From an uncultured Desulfotignum sp. (GTDB lineage: Bacteria; Desulfobacterota; Desulfobacteria; Desulfobacterales; Desulfobacteraceae): a DNA stretch of 9,310 nucleotides. The translations under genes were made by a program, and so were the position numbers. The notes below the pieces were generated by a model, which saw only the letters and a list, made by a program, of their open reading frames with translations, made no database searches and was not told the DNA's origin. This document shows, in pieces, positions 1 to 7,388 of this stretch. The stretch spans positions 1 to 9,310 of the forward strand of contig CALGAJ010000189.1 of NCBI GenBank assembly GCA_937951975.1, given 5' to 3'. How positions within the stretch are numbered: position 1 is the first letter of the stretch; each line of letters opens with the position of its first letter.

Positions 1-549
1 GAACCGCTCCAGATAGGCCACATACCGCTCGGCCCGGTCCGGGGTATTGAACACATACCCGTAAAACCGGACCTCTTTTTTGATATCTTCCAGCCCCTCC
101 CCCATACTGTCTTCCAGAAATGCTACGGGGATCCGGGTCTTTTCCAGAACGATCCCGCCGTCGATGTCGCCGGCAATGGCGATGTCCGGATCGGATTTGA
201 TCAGCTCCTCGATGTTGATGGAGCCGGAGGTGGACCGGGGACCGGGCAGGTCCGCAATTTGAGGAAAAAATGTCTTGATCAGTTCGGACATTTTCAGGGT
301 TTTGGTGACCGCGACAAGCTGGTCTTCAACTCCCAGAATGAATGCGATCTGGCCGGTGGGGCCGCCTAAGAGGGCAATCCGCTCCAGCGGGTCCGCCACC
401 TCAAAGATCCGGCCTTTCATGTCCGTGATGGTGCGGGTGTTTCCCTGTACGGGTGCCTGTTCTTTTTTCTGGCCGGCCGTATAGATACTGAACAGAAAAA
501 TCAGACAGACCACACAGACAACCGGCCACAGCAGTTTTTTGAAGGTCAT
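1..549 (-). CDS. Periplasmic substrate-binding protein of a metal-chelate (iron/cobalamin-type) ABC importer, 3' end cut by window
   Basis: Translation from ATG at 549 gives 183 residues and continues past base 1. Residues 1-25 form a hydrophobic signal or anchor segment. Next come ITDMKGR (41-47) and a stretch around ERIALLGG, then SINIEELIKSDPDIAIAG, the layout of the N-terminal lobe of BtuF/FhuD/FepB-like (Peripla_BP_2) binding proteins. Such proteins capture a siderophore, corrinoid or similar chelate in the periplasm and hand it to an inner-membrane permease. The start is fixed by an in-frame TGA at 565-567, five codons upstream; the ribosome site is weak (GGAA). No proper lipobox is seen: the two early cysteines follow valines. 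It lies 83 bp downstream of the TonB receptor gene on the same strand, so both probably serve the same ligand. The ligand cannot be read from the sequence. Permease and ATPase genes would be expected beyond the left edge. Confidence 0.85.
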   Translation of the reverse strand, partial: MTFKKLLWPVVCVVCLIFLFSIYTAGQKKEQAPVQGNTRTITDMKGRIFEVADPLERIALLGGPTGQIAFILGVEDQLVAVTKTLKMSELIKTFFPQIADLPGPRSTSGSINIEELIKSDPDIAIAGDIDGGIVLEKTRIPVAFLEDSMGEGLEDIKKEVRFYGYVFNTPDRAERYVAYLERF

Positions 550-571
550 GGTGTTCCAGTGCTTTCAGACA

Positions 572-619
572 GACAGGGCGGCAGGGACCGGAATTATCCG
601 GTATCACTGCCGCCCTGTC
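572..619 (-). repeat. Strong intercistronic hairpin between receptor and binding-protein genes
   Basis: A perfect 13-bp inverted repeat, GACAGGGCGGCAG (572-584) and CTGCCGCCCTGTC (607-619), encloses a second 6-bp repeat, ACCGGA (587-592) and TCCGGT (597-602), around an ATTA loop. It starts 13 nt after the receptor stop and ends 22 nt before the binding-protein ATG. No T-run follows on the minus strand, so it is not a textbook intrinsic terminator. Likely roles are an mRNA 3'-end stabiliser or a partial attenuator that sets the ratio of receptor to binding protein. Confidence 0.75.
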
Positions 620-632
620 AGAGTCATTTCAA

Positions 633-2678
633 TTAAAAGCTGAACTGCATCCCCACCAGGTAACTTCTTCCCGGATAGGGACCGCTGCCTTCTTCATAAT
701 CTTCGTCAAACAGGTTTCTGACTTCCAGGAACACGGCTGTGGAGATTTTTTCAAATAACTTGATATCCTGGTTCAGTCTGGCGTTCACCACCCAGAACTC
801 ATCGATATTTACTTCGTTTTGATTGTCGTCATATTCGATCTGATCTCCGGTATATATGGCTTGAACCGCTGTGGATAGTCCGAAATCAAAGAAATATCTG
901 GCATCCATAACCAATTTGTGTTCAGGTATATTTTCCGCATCCATTTCAGGACTTCCGCTCTCTGCTTTGTCTTTGGCGGATAGGTAGGTATATCCAATTC
1001 CCAGGTCCAGATTCCAGGGAGTTTTGTAATTTAGAGATGTCTCGAAACCTTTGATATCAGTCTCTCCCTTGTTCAAGTATACTCTCTGGCCCGCGATTCG
1101 TTCCCTGACGATTCGGTCTTCTACATCGTTGTAAAACACGGCGGTTGAGATATCCAGAGAATGGCCGAACCGCTTGGTGGCACCGATTTCATAGGCAATG
1201 GTTTCCTGGGGATCCAGATCTTTGTTGCCCCCGGCCAGCTCGCTGTACAGCTCACTCATCTGGGGAAACCGGGTCTTTTTTCCCACGGATGCATACATGG
1301 TGAAATCTTCGGTAAAATCATAGGAAACCCCGGCCTGGGGGTTCCAGGAAGTGGTTTTGTCCCGGTCGATGGAATCGCTGCCATCAAACGCTTTGACCGG
1401 GTCATGGACATCATAACTCACTCCGGCGGTCAGGGTCATTTTGTCGGTGATTCGGATATCGTCTTCCAGCCCGAAAGAATAGATGTCCACCTCATATTCC
1501 TCTTCCGGCTGCCATCCCACAGAGGCTTCACCGTCTATAACGTCCTTGATGTTGGCATCATAGAAATCCGCTTGAATAGTATTGGCTTTCATATAGCTGA
1601 ATCCCATCTTCACCAGGCTGATATCGCCGAAATCCAGGTATCCCTGGACTTCACCGCCGATGGAATAGTCGTCATAGGAAGACTTCTGGAACCAGTAATA
1701 TTTTGGATCAGTGGTATGGGCTGCATCCCAGCTCGCATCTTCCAGGGTGTCATCATGTTTCATGTAATACAGCCGGGCGCGCATGGATAAAATGTCGGTG
1801 AAATCATGTTCCCCGGCCAGACTGACATGCCACTGTTCCCATTCAGTAAATTCCCAGTATCTGGAGGATTCCGTGGGACAACCTCTTTCATTGTCATGGT
1901 AATCCAATGTCATATACAGTTTGGAAGAATCATCCCATTCATATCCGAGCTTGGCACTTACCGAGGTTTTTTCATAGTCGCTCAGGTCCCGGACCCCGCC
2001 GTCTTCATTGAAATCCGTGCCGATACCGGTACGGGGGTTGTTGGGATCGAAATCGTCCGATAAATCGAATCCGTCGGATTTCCGATGGCTGGCTGTGATC
2101 CAGTAGTTGAAATTGCCTTTGCCGGCCCCGTGGTTGAAAATGTAATTCTGGGTATTGTTTTCACCAAAGGAGGTTTTCACGCTGGTGAACGGCTTTTCCC
2201 CGCCTTTTTTGGTGATGATGTTGATGACCCCGCCCATGGTGTTGGGGCCGTAAAGCACGGAAGACGCGCCTTTGATCACTTTGATTCTGGCAATGGCATC
2301 CACGGGAATCTGGGACAGGTCCAGGGATCCGTCATAGGCCTGGGTGGCCGGGACTCCGTCGATGAGCACCTTGATGTCCCGCTGATCAAATCCCCGAAGC
2401 GTTACATAGGAATCTCCTTTTCCACCGGTCTGGACATCCATGCCCGGGATCAGTTCCAGGGCTTCCGCCACGTTCTGGCTTCCCTGCATTTCGATGTCAT
2501 AGCTGGACAGAGTATCGATGCTGGTGATGGTGTTGACCTCATCGCCTTTTTCCATGATGAGCACATCGCCCAGATCAAACACCTCCCCCGAGCCTGCCGG
2601 TTCCTGGGAAAAGGCCGGCAGGATCGACATCGCTGAAAAAACACATAACACCGCCAGGATGTACTGAATTTTTTTCAT
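633..2678 (-). CDS. TonB-dependent outer-membrane receptor (siderophore/corrinoid-type uptake)
   Basis: The 681-residue protein is of usual length for a TonB-dependent receptor. Residues 1-24 are a Sec signal peptide with likely cleavage after PAFS. A possible TonB box lies near DLGDVLIM (36-43). The plug domain covers about 48-160 and shows LRGFDQRDIKVLIDGV and a following IKGASSVLYGPNTMGGVINIITKKG-type region, all typical plug elements. The rest is a beta-barrel rich in alternating aromatic residues, with the receptor C-terminal element NLFDEDYEE and a final phenylalanine (QFSF) that suits outer-membrane insertion. Energy would come from TonB-ExbBD. The start at 2678 has GGAG (2685-2688) six bases upstream. 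It is preceded by a recognisable promoter and a ~90-nt leader, and followed by a hairpin and a periplasmic binding-protein gene. Substrate is unknown; iron-siderophore and cobalamin are both possible, and no B12-box is visible in the leader. Confidence 0.93.
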   Translation of the reverse strand: MKKIQYILAVLCVFSAMSILPAFSQEPAGSGEVFDLGDVLIMEKGDEVNTITSIDTLSSYDIEMQGSQNVAEALELIPGMDVQTGGKGDSYVTLRGFDQRDIKVLIDGVPATQAYDGSLDLSQIPVDAIARIKVIKGASSVLYGPNTMGGVINIITKKGGEKPFTSVKTSFGENNTQNYIFNHGAGKGNFNYWITASHRKSDGFDLSDDFDPNNPRTGIGTDFNEDGGVRDLSDYEKTSVSAKLGYEWDDSSKLYMTLDYHDNERGCPTESSRYWEFTEWEQWHVSLAGEHDFTDILSMRARLYYMKHDDTLEDASWDAAHTTDPKYYWFQKSSYDDYSIGGEVQGYLDFGDISLVKMGFSYMKANTIQADFYDANIKDVIDGEASVGWQPEEEYEVDIYSFGLEDDIRITDKMTLTAGVSYDVHDPVKAFDGSDSIDRDKTTSWNPQAGVSYDFTEDFTMYASVGKKTRFPQMSELYSELAGGNKDLDPQETIAYEIGATKRFGHSLDISTAVFYNDVEDRIVRERIAGQRVYLNKGETDIKGFETSLNYKTPWNLDLGIGYTYLSAKDKAESGSPEMDAENIPEHKLVMDARYFFDFGLSTAVQAIYTGDQIEYDDNQNEVNIDEFWVVNARLNQDIKLFEKISTAVFLEVRNLFDEDYEEGSGPYPGRSYLVGMQFSF

Positions 2679-2770
2679 TTTTTTCTCCGTTCAACTGCAA
2701 AAAAATTGTTACCACGACCCTGATGCCCAGCCTGACGATACAGGTTGATGCACCCCTGTTCATTAAACCA
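2679..2770 (-). promoter_or_regulatory. Structured 5' leader of the TonB receptor mRNA with a U7 run
   Basis: If transcription starts near 2770, the receptor mRNA has a ~90-nt leader. On the minus strand it contains two overlapping short hairpin options, ACAGG paired with CCTGT, or CCTG paired with the next CAGG, and the related motifs GGGTGCATCA and GGGCATCAGGG. A run of seven U (A7 on the plus strand, 2699-2705) follows about 15 nt before the ribosome site. Competing hairpins followed by a U-run resemble an attenuator or small riboswitch. I cannot match it to a known class, and the stems are short. Confidence 0.3.
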
Positions 2771-2776
2771 GCATGT

Positions 2777-2806
2777 TTTGTAATGGGTTTTTGTCGCGGT
2801 TGTCAA
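2777..2806 (-). promoter_or_regulatory. Sigma-70-type promoter for the TonB receptor
   Basis: On the minus strand a perfect TTGACA (plus 2801-2806) is followed after 18 bp by TACAAA (plus 2777-2782), a 4/6 match to the -10 consensus. An AT-rich stretch with nested inverted repeats lies just upstream and could act as an UP element or operator. This would start transcription about 92 nt before the receptor ATG. Confidence 0.55.
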
Positions 2807-2814
2807 TGATTTGT

Positions 2815-2879
2815 TGTAATTTTTAATCAATAATAGGCGGATATAAAATATTGATTACTATTAATAACTAAAAATTACA
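2815..2879. repeat. Nested AT-rich inverted repeats upstream of the receptor promoter
   Basis: A perfect 11-bp inverted repeat, TGTAATTTTTA (2815-2825) and TAAAAATTACA (2869-2879), encloses a 7-bp one, ATCAATA (2826-2832) and TATTGAT (2849-2855). Within it, 2852-2866 (TGATTACTATTAATA) matches a 7-1-7 Fur-box pattern at about 10 of 14 defined positions. It lies between the reductase stop and the receptor -35 box, where an operator or UP element would sit. It could also form a weak hairpin at the 3' end of the reductase transcript. This stretch (2807-2906) has no gene. Confidence 0.45.
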
Positions 2880-2906
2880 CAAATGGAGGGACTGCCGGAT
2901 TCGGTA

Positions 2907-4106
2907 TCACATATTCAGCATTTTCTTACCCATGGCCAGGCGTTCCAGGGTTTTGTCATCCTCCAGGTCCGCCACCACCTGTTCGAGCATGTCCGGAATG
3001 GCAATCCCCTGGGGGCACCTGTCCAGGCATTCCCCGCACTGGATGCACTGGGAGGCATATCCCATCTGGCCGCCGCTGAAGATGTCCCCGCACCGGACGG
3101 CATACATGAACCGGGCTTCGGGTTCATTTTTGAACAGGTGCAGTTTGTTCAGGATCTCGAAGGCCCCGGAAATGTTCACCCCTTCCGGGCAGGGTTTGCA
3201 GTATTCGCATCCCGTGCAGTTCACGGCCATCAGGCGCCGGTAGGTATCGGCCGCCCGGGTTACCAGGTCTTTTTCCTCAGGGGTCAGGGAGTTGGGATGT
3301 GCGGCTGCTGCGATGTTCAGGTTTTCCTGCACATGGGCTTCTTCATTCATACCGGACAGCACCACCGTGACTTCCGAATGGTCCCAGACCCACCGCAGTG
3401 CCCATTCCACCGGGGTCCGGGATACCGGGGCACTCTCCCAGATCCGCCCCACTTCCGGCGGCGGCTGGGGAACGCCCAGGTTCCCGCCCCGCAACGGCTC
3501 CATCACGATCACGCCCAGGCCTTTTCCGGCGGCGTATTTCAGCCCTTCGGTGCCGGCCTGGTGATATTCATCCAGATAATTGTACTGGATCTGGCAGAAA
3601 TCCCAGTCATAATCATCCACAATGGTCTTGAAATCATCAATCCGGCCGTGGAATGAAAATCCGGCGTACCGGATCCGGCCGCTTTGTCTGGCCTGATCAA
3701 TGAAATCCAGCACGTCCAGGCCTTTGAGCCGTTCCCACATGGGACCGGCCAGGTTGTGGATCAGATAGAAATCAATAGGATCGATCCCCAGTTTTTGGCA
3801 CTGCCGGTCCAGAAATTCATCCATGTGGTCCCGATGTTTCACCATCCATGAGGGCAGCTTGGTGGCAACGAACACCTTGTTCCGGTATCCGTCCTTCAGG
3901 GCTTCTCCCACCAGGCGTTCACTGTCACCGCCGTGGTACGGCCAGGCCGTATCCAGGTAATTGACCCCGTTGTCAATGGCATGGCGGATCTGGGCCACGG
4001 CCCGGGGCCGGTCGATTGTTCCGTTTTCCTGGACCGGCAGGCGCATGCACCCGAATCCCAGGAGGGACAGGGCTTCTTTAACCTTTGGCATGTTTCTGTA
4101 AAGCAT
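2907..4106 (-). CDS. Aldo/keto reductase with C-terminal two-cluster ferredoxin (4Fe-4S) domain
   Basis: The 399-residue protein starts MLYRNMPKVKEALSLLGFG, the usual N-terminus of this family. Residues 1-~285 are the (beta/alpha)8 barrel of an NAD(P)H-dependent oxidoreductase, with the expected tetrad D52, Y57, K83 and H117 (LDTAWPY, VATKLPS, FYLIHN). Residues 291-375 add a ferredoxin-like module with C297, C300, C303, C306 and C354, C357, C360, C364, enough for two 4Fe-4S clusters. This places it in the ferredoxin-fused reductase group common in anaerobes, probably cytoplasmic; the substrate is not predictable. The ATG at 4106 lies 4 nt after the helicase stop, with AAGGAG inside the helicase 3' end about 12 nt upstream. 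The same frame is open further upstream to 4202, but that extension overlaps the helicase and does not look like family sequence. It is much more GC-rich than the helicase joined to it. Confidence 0.93.
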   Translation of the reverse strand: MLYRNMPKVKEALSLLGFGCMRLPVQENGTIDRPRAVAQIRHAIDNGVNYLDTAWPYHGGDSERLVGEALKDGYRNKVFVATKLPSWMVKHRDHMDEFLDRQCQKLGIDPIDFYLIHNLAGPMWERLKGLDVLDFIDQARQSGRIRYAGFSFHGRIDDFKTIVDDYDWDFCQIQYNYLDEYHQAGTEGLKYAAGKGLGVIVMEPLRGGNLGVPQPPPEVGRIWESAPVSRTPVEWALRWVWDHSEVTVVLSGMNEEAHVQENLNIAAAAHPNSLTPEEKDLVTRAADTYRRLMAVNCTGCEYCKPCPEGVNISGAFEILNKLHLFKNEPEARFMYAVRCGDIFSGGQMGYASQCIQCGECLDRCPQGIAIPDMLEQVVADLEDDKTLERLAMGKKMLNM

Positions 4107-4110
4107 GGGT

Positions 4111-7080
4111 TTATCTTTCTCCTTTTTGATCAATGGTGTTTGACAGTTCAAAGGCGATATTGTTGCTGACAAGGCGCATAATACTTTCTTCGGAATATCC
4201 AAAACTCAACAGGTTGATACTGCCGAACCAGACAATTTTACTGTCAATGATGGCAAATTTCTGGTGGATCCCAGGTTTTAACAGGACAGTGACACCCGCA
4301 TTCTGTAACAATGACAAAATCTCATTCAGACCGTCTCTTTTGTCTTCATGGAAGTCTTCTGATGGCCGTGTCAATATGGACACCTTGACATGATTGTCAA
4401 TTCTTTCTTTGAAATCATCCATCATCTGCAACACACGCTTTTTGGTCATAAACGGGCTGGCAATCAAAATTGTTTCCCGCGAGGTTTTGATGTCATTTGC
4501 ATAAACCGGAAAGAAGTTTTGTTTGTTGAAGATGATTTCAGTGGGTGAGCCAGCCAGATTATCCGCTTTTGCCATATAACCGATGGCGGCATATCCTTTC
4601 AATCGTTTACCATACATGGTTTCAAGCATTTTGACATGAATGTCCACATAATCATATATCTGGACCTCTTTTTTGCCGTCATACAGCCGGTGGAGCCGGC
4701 CCGCATATTGTTGCAGGGTGCCTTTCCAGGAAACAGGCATGGCCAGAAAAAGCGTATCCAGCCTGGCTTCGTCAAACCCTTCTCCGATATAGCTGCCTGT
4801 TGCCACAAGGACAAAATGGCGGTTGCCAGGCAGTTTTTTGATTGTTTCCAGAACAGCCGCAGTTTTTTTGGTTCCCATGCCGCCGGTGAGAAGAATGACA
4901 TCCGGGATATGGCGGGTCAGGTTTTTTGTCAATAGTTTTGCATGGGCGATTCGTCCGGTAATGACCAGACTGTTCCGTTTATTTTTATGGCATTCGACAA
5001 CATCGCTGATGATTGCCTGGTTTCGGATGTCATCTTCAATGATCTGTGAATAGATATCCTGAATTTTCAAGGGGCTGCCATCTTCATCCAACAACGCTTT
5101 GAAACTGGTGAATCGCGGGATAAGATAATGTGCGAACGGTCTTGTTTCCGCCTGTTTTTTTGCATCCACGTGGTAGCGTATCGGTCCGCAATGAAAAAAA
5201 ATGATGGGATGATGTCCATCCCGCCTGAATGGTGTTGCCGTCAAACCATACACATGTCTGGCCGGTGTTTTTTTCAATATCTGTTCAAAGCTCACGGCAG
5301 ACACATGGTGGCATTCATCAACGATAACCATGCCGTAATTTTTGATGCAGTCTTTGACCTCTCCGTTGTTGTTGATGGATTGCATGATGGCAATGTCCAC
5401 AATTGATGAAAGATGGTTTTTGCCACCTCCCAGCTGGCCGATCAAGCTGACCTGTTTTTTTCTGCCGCGCTTTTTTTCCGGTTCAGGAAGTGTTTCATGA
5501 ATCAGCAGGAACTGGGATAGCCGTTCTTTCCACTGAAGCATTAACTGCTGACGGTGAACCAGAATGAGGGTGTTTACCTTTTTTCGGGCAATCAGATTGG
5601 CACCGACAACGGTTTTTCCAAATGCGGTTGTGGCACAGAGCACCCCCGTATCATGACATATCAGGTGACTGACAGCATCCTGCTGTTCCGGCCGTAACAT
5701 GCCGTTGAATTCCACATTGATCGGTTTTCCGGAATGGTATTTTTCAATCAATGCCGGTGTGACGTTATGCTCGTTGAGCAAGTCAATGATATCCGACTCA
5801 CATCCCCGGGGGAGTGCGAGATACCCATCAACGTCTTCCGAGCAGGAGATGACTGAAGGAATGTTGAACGTTGGCATCCGCATGGCTTGTTTTTTAAAAA
5901 ATTCAGGGTTTTTAAAGGCTGCCAATCGTTTGAGACGATTCAATGCTTTCTGACTGAATCCTTTTTTGTTGATAAAAAGCATCTCCGCTTTGACCAATTC
6001 AACCGATTTTGGAAAATCTGCTTTATCTATAAGGGGCGGTTTTTTTATCCATGGCTTGCCGTAAGGTGTATCACCATCTGATGTTTCAGTTTTGAGCAGT
6101 CCCATTTCATGGCCCTTCCCGATTTTTCCTGTCAGATCCTGCAGATCCTGTTCAGACAATCGTTGAAGACCCGATAGAAACATCCACTGATCTTGAAGAT
6201 GCTGAAATCCGTCATCAACAAAAACGGTATTTTCTTGGTTACGTGCCGATTTTTGAAGCGGCAGGGCAATGAGGTTCCCCAACCCGCCTTCCGGCATGGT
6301 ATCCTGATTGGGAAACAGTCTGTCATAGGATGCAAACGGCAGTTCATGCCGGTTTTCCATTGCTTTTGTCAGCAGCGACATCCCGAATTTCCTTGCGGTG
6401 GAAGCAGAAATTGCATCTTCAAAGAAAAACCAGACATGGCCGCCATTTCCTGATCTGGATCGTTCCACTGCCACCGGAATCTGGAACGTCTGGCAGACAT
6501 TCTTTACTGCGGTAATATCTTTTTGCCATCCTTCCTTGTCAAAGTCCATGGCAAGAAAATAACAGGTTTCATCCGGATTCATTGGGTAAATACCTACGAT
6601 TTTGTTTCCCGTAAGGTGTTTCTCGATGACAGCCTCATTCAATGGTGAGTATGATTTGTTCTGGCACTTGAAACATTTGACTTTCGGTTTGAAACATAAA
6701 CCTGTCTTCCATTCATTCGCACAGACAGGACTGTATCCGGATCCGCCTTTTTTATTTTCCCACCGTTTGGCATAAACATCATTGCGACCTTTGAACAATG
6801 ACATGAAGAATTGAATTTTTTTTGACGCGGCTGAATATTTATTGATGACCTCTTTAGATTTCGAGGTGTTTTTCGCGATGTGGTTTTTAATTTGTGTTTC
6901 TGAGGATAAGGCATCCGCAGGAACGTATGATGAAAAATTGTTGTCGGAAGAATAATTTGAAACAACACCTTGTTCTGACGCTGCTTCAAGCACTCTAATT
7001 TTTTCTCTGAGCTGTCTGTTTTCTTCCAGCAGTTCCTCATATTTTTTATTCAGCTCGTTATATGCCCGATCATTCGTCAT
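4111..7080 (-). CDS. TOTE-type conflict-system protein: archaeo-eukaryotic primase, SF2 helicase and phospholipase D nuclease in one chain
   Basis: The 989-residue protein has several modules. Residues 5-35 are a charged coiled coil. About 95-330 is an archaeo-eukaryotic primase domain as in TOTE conflict systems: a four-cysteine zinc site (C120, C129, C136, C139), catalytic DFD (D179, D181), RSGNGGHVW with H215, and SYDRLFPNQD followed by GNLIALPLQ. About 460-825 is an SF2 helicase/translocase: Walker A TTAFGKT (484-490), DECHH (588-592), TAT (614-616) and QYAGRLHR (791-798). About 865-975 is a phospholipase D-like domain with one HKD motif, HQKFAIID (939-946) plus GSIN (953-956). Single-HKD nucleases normally act as dimers. 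The likely role is defence against foreign DNA, with ATP-driven translocation, nucleic-acid synthesis and cleavage combined; this is inferred from the family. It overlaps mntA by 4 bp (ATGA) with no clear ribosome site, so translation is probably coupled. Its DNA is clearly more AT-rich than the reductase downstream. Confidence 0.92.
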   Translation of the reverse strand: MTNDRAYNELNKKYEELLEENRQLREKIRVLEAASEQGVVSNYSSDNNFSSYVPADALSSETQIKNHIAKNTSKSKEVINKYSAASKKIQFFMSLFKGRNDVYAKRWENKKGGSGYSPVCANEWKTGLCFKPKVKCFKCQNKSYSPLNEAVIEKHLTGNKIVGIYPMNPDETCYFLAMDFDKEGWQKDITAVKNVCQTFQIPVAVERSRSGNGGHVWFFFEDAISASTARKFGMSLLTKAMENRHELPFASYDRLFPNQDTMPEGGLGNLIALPLQKSARNQENTVFVDDGFQHLQDQWMFLSGLQRLSEQDLQDLTGKIGKGHEMGLLKTETSDGDTPYGKPWIKKPPLIDKADFPKSVELVKAEMLFINKKGFSQKALNRLKRLAAFKNPEFFKKQAMRMPTFNIPSVISCSEDVDGYLALPRGCESDIIDLLNEHNVTPALIEKYHSGKPINVEFNGMLRPEQQDAVSHLICHDTGVLCATTAFGKTVVGANLIARKKVNTLILVHRQQLMLQWKERLSQFLLIHETLPEPEKKRGRKKQVSLIGQLGGGKNHLSSIVDIAIMQSINNNGEVKDCIKNYGMVIVDECHHVSAVSFEQILKKTPARHVYGLTATPFRRDGHHPIIFFHCGPIRYHVDAKKQAETRPFAHYLIPRFTSFKALLDEDGSPLKIQDIYSQIIEDDIRNQAIISDVVECHKNKRNSLVITGRIAHAKLLTKNLTRHIPDVILLTGGMGTKKTAAVLETIKKLPGNRHFVLVATGSYIGEGFDEARLDTLFLAMPVSWKGTLQQYAGRLHRLYDGKKEVQIYDYVDIHVKMLETMYGKRLKGYAAIGYMAKADNLAGSPTEIIFNKQNFFPVYANDIKTSRETILIASPFMTKKRVLQMMDDFKERIDNHVKVSILTRPSEDFHEDKRDGLNEILSLLQNAGVTVLLKPGIHQKFAIIDSKIVWFGSINLLSFGYSEESIMRLVSNNIAFELSNTIDQKGER

Positions 7081-7388
7081 TTTTCATAAAATGTGCAGCC
7101 CACACGCCTGATATGGGAAATTACGTCCGGATCATTGATATGGTTGAAAATGGACAGATCAAAGGTGTAGGGCAAAAGCAGATTGTCAAGATCCTCCATG
7201 ATGCGGTAGAGGATATCCAGCGTCAGGCCATCTGTACCGCAGAGGGTTAAATCGATATCGGATCCGGTTTTGTGGATTCCCATGGCCCGGGACCCATACA
7301 GGATCGCTTTTTCAACCTGGGGATACCTGGAAAACACCTTCCGGATCTGATCCAGATCTGCATGGTTGAGTCCGAACCGCGGCATCAT
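7077..7388 (-). CDS. mntA: Minimal nucleotidyltransferase, MntA-type antitoxin partner of HepT
   Basis: The 103-residue protein is a complete MNT-fold enzyme. It has GSRAMG at 32-37 followed by DID at 44-46, which fits the GSX10DXD signature exactly; D77 (FDLSIFN) is the probable third metal ligand. In the characterised Shewanella pair, MntA transfers AMP units from ATP to a tyrosine of the HEPN toxin and so neutralises it; I infer the same here. The ATG at 7388 overlaps the hepT stop (ATGA). A second ATG at 7385 has better spacing (7 nt) from GAGG (7393-7396), so the protein may start one residue later. The stop overlaps the start of the primase-helicase gene, again as ATGA. It could instead be called an HI0073-type nucleotidyltransferase. 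Confidence 0.9.
   Translation of the reverse strand: MMPRFGLNHADLDQIRKVFSRYPQVEKAILYGSRAMGIHKTGSDIDLTLCGTDGLTLDILYRIMEDLDNLLLPYTFDLSIFNHINDPDVISHIRRVGCTFYEK

Noticed and set aside
572..619. Rho-independent terminator after the receptor gene
   Set aside because: The stem is strong but no T-run follows on the minus strand; recorded as an inverted repeat.
1161..2636. Long plus-strand open frames opposite the TonB receptor (1161-1790, 2085-2636)
   Set aside because: They are antisense shadows of a clear receptor gene and show no domain or signal features of their own.
2679..2810. Cobalamin riboswitch upstream of the receptor
   Set aside because: No B12-box or other conserved core elements, and the leader is too short for the usual class.
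2883..3656. A 257-codon plus-strand open frame opposite the reductase
   Set aside because: His/Pro/Gly-rich antisense translation of a GC-rich gene with catalytic residues on the other strand; no recognisable domain.
4107..4202. A 32-codon upstream extension of the aldo/keto reductase frame
   Set aside because: It overlaps the helicase 3' end in another frame, lacks family-like sequence, and MLYRNMPKVK at 4106 is the normal start of such reductases.
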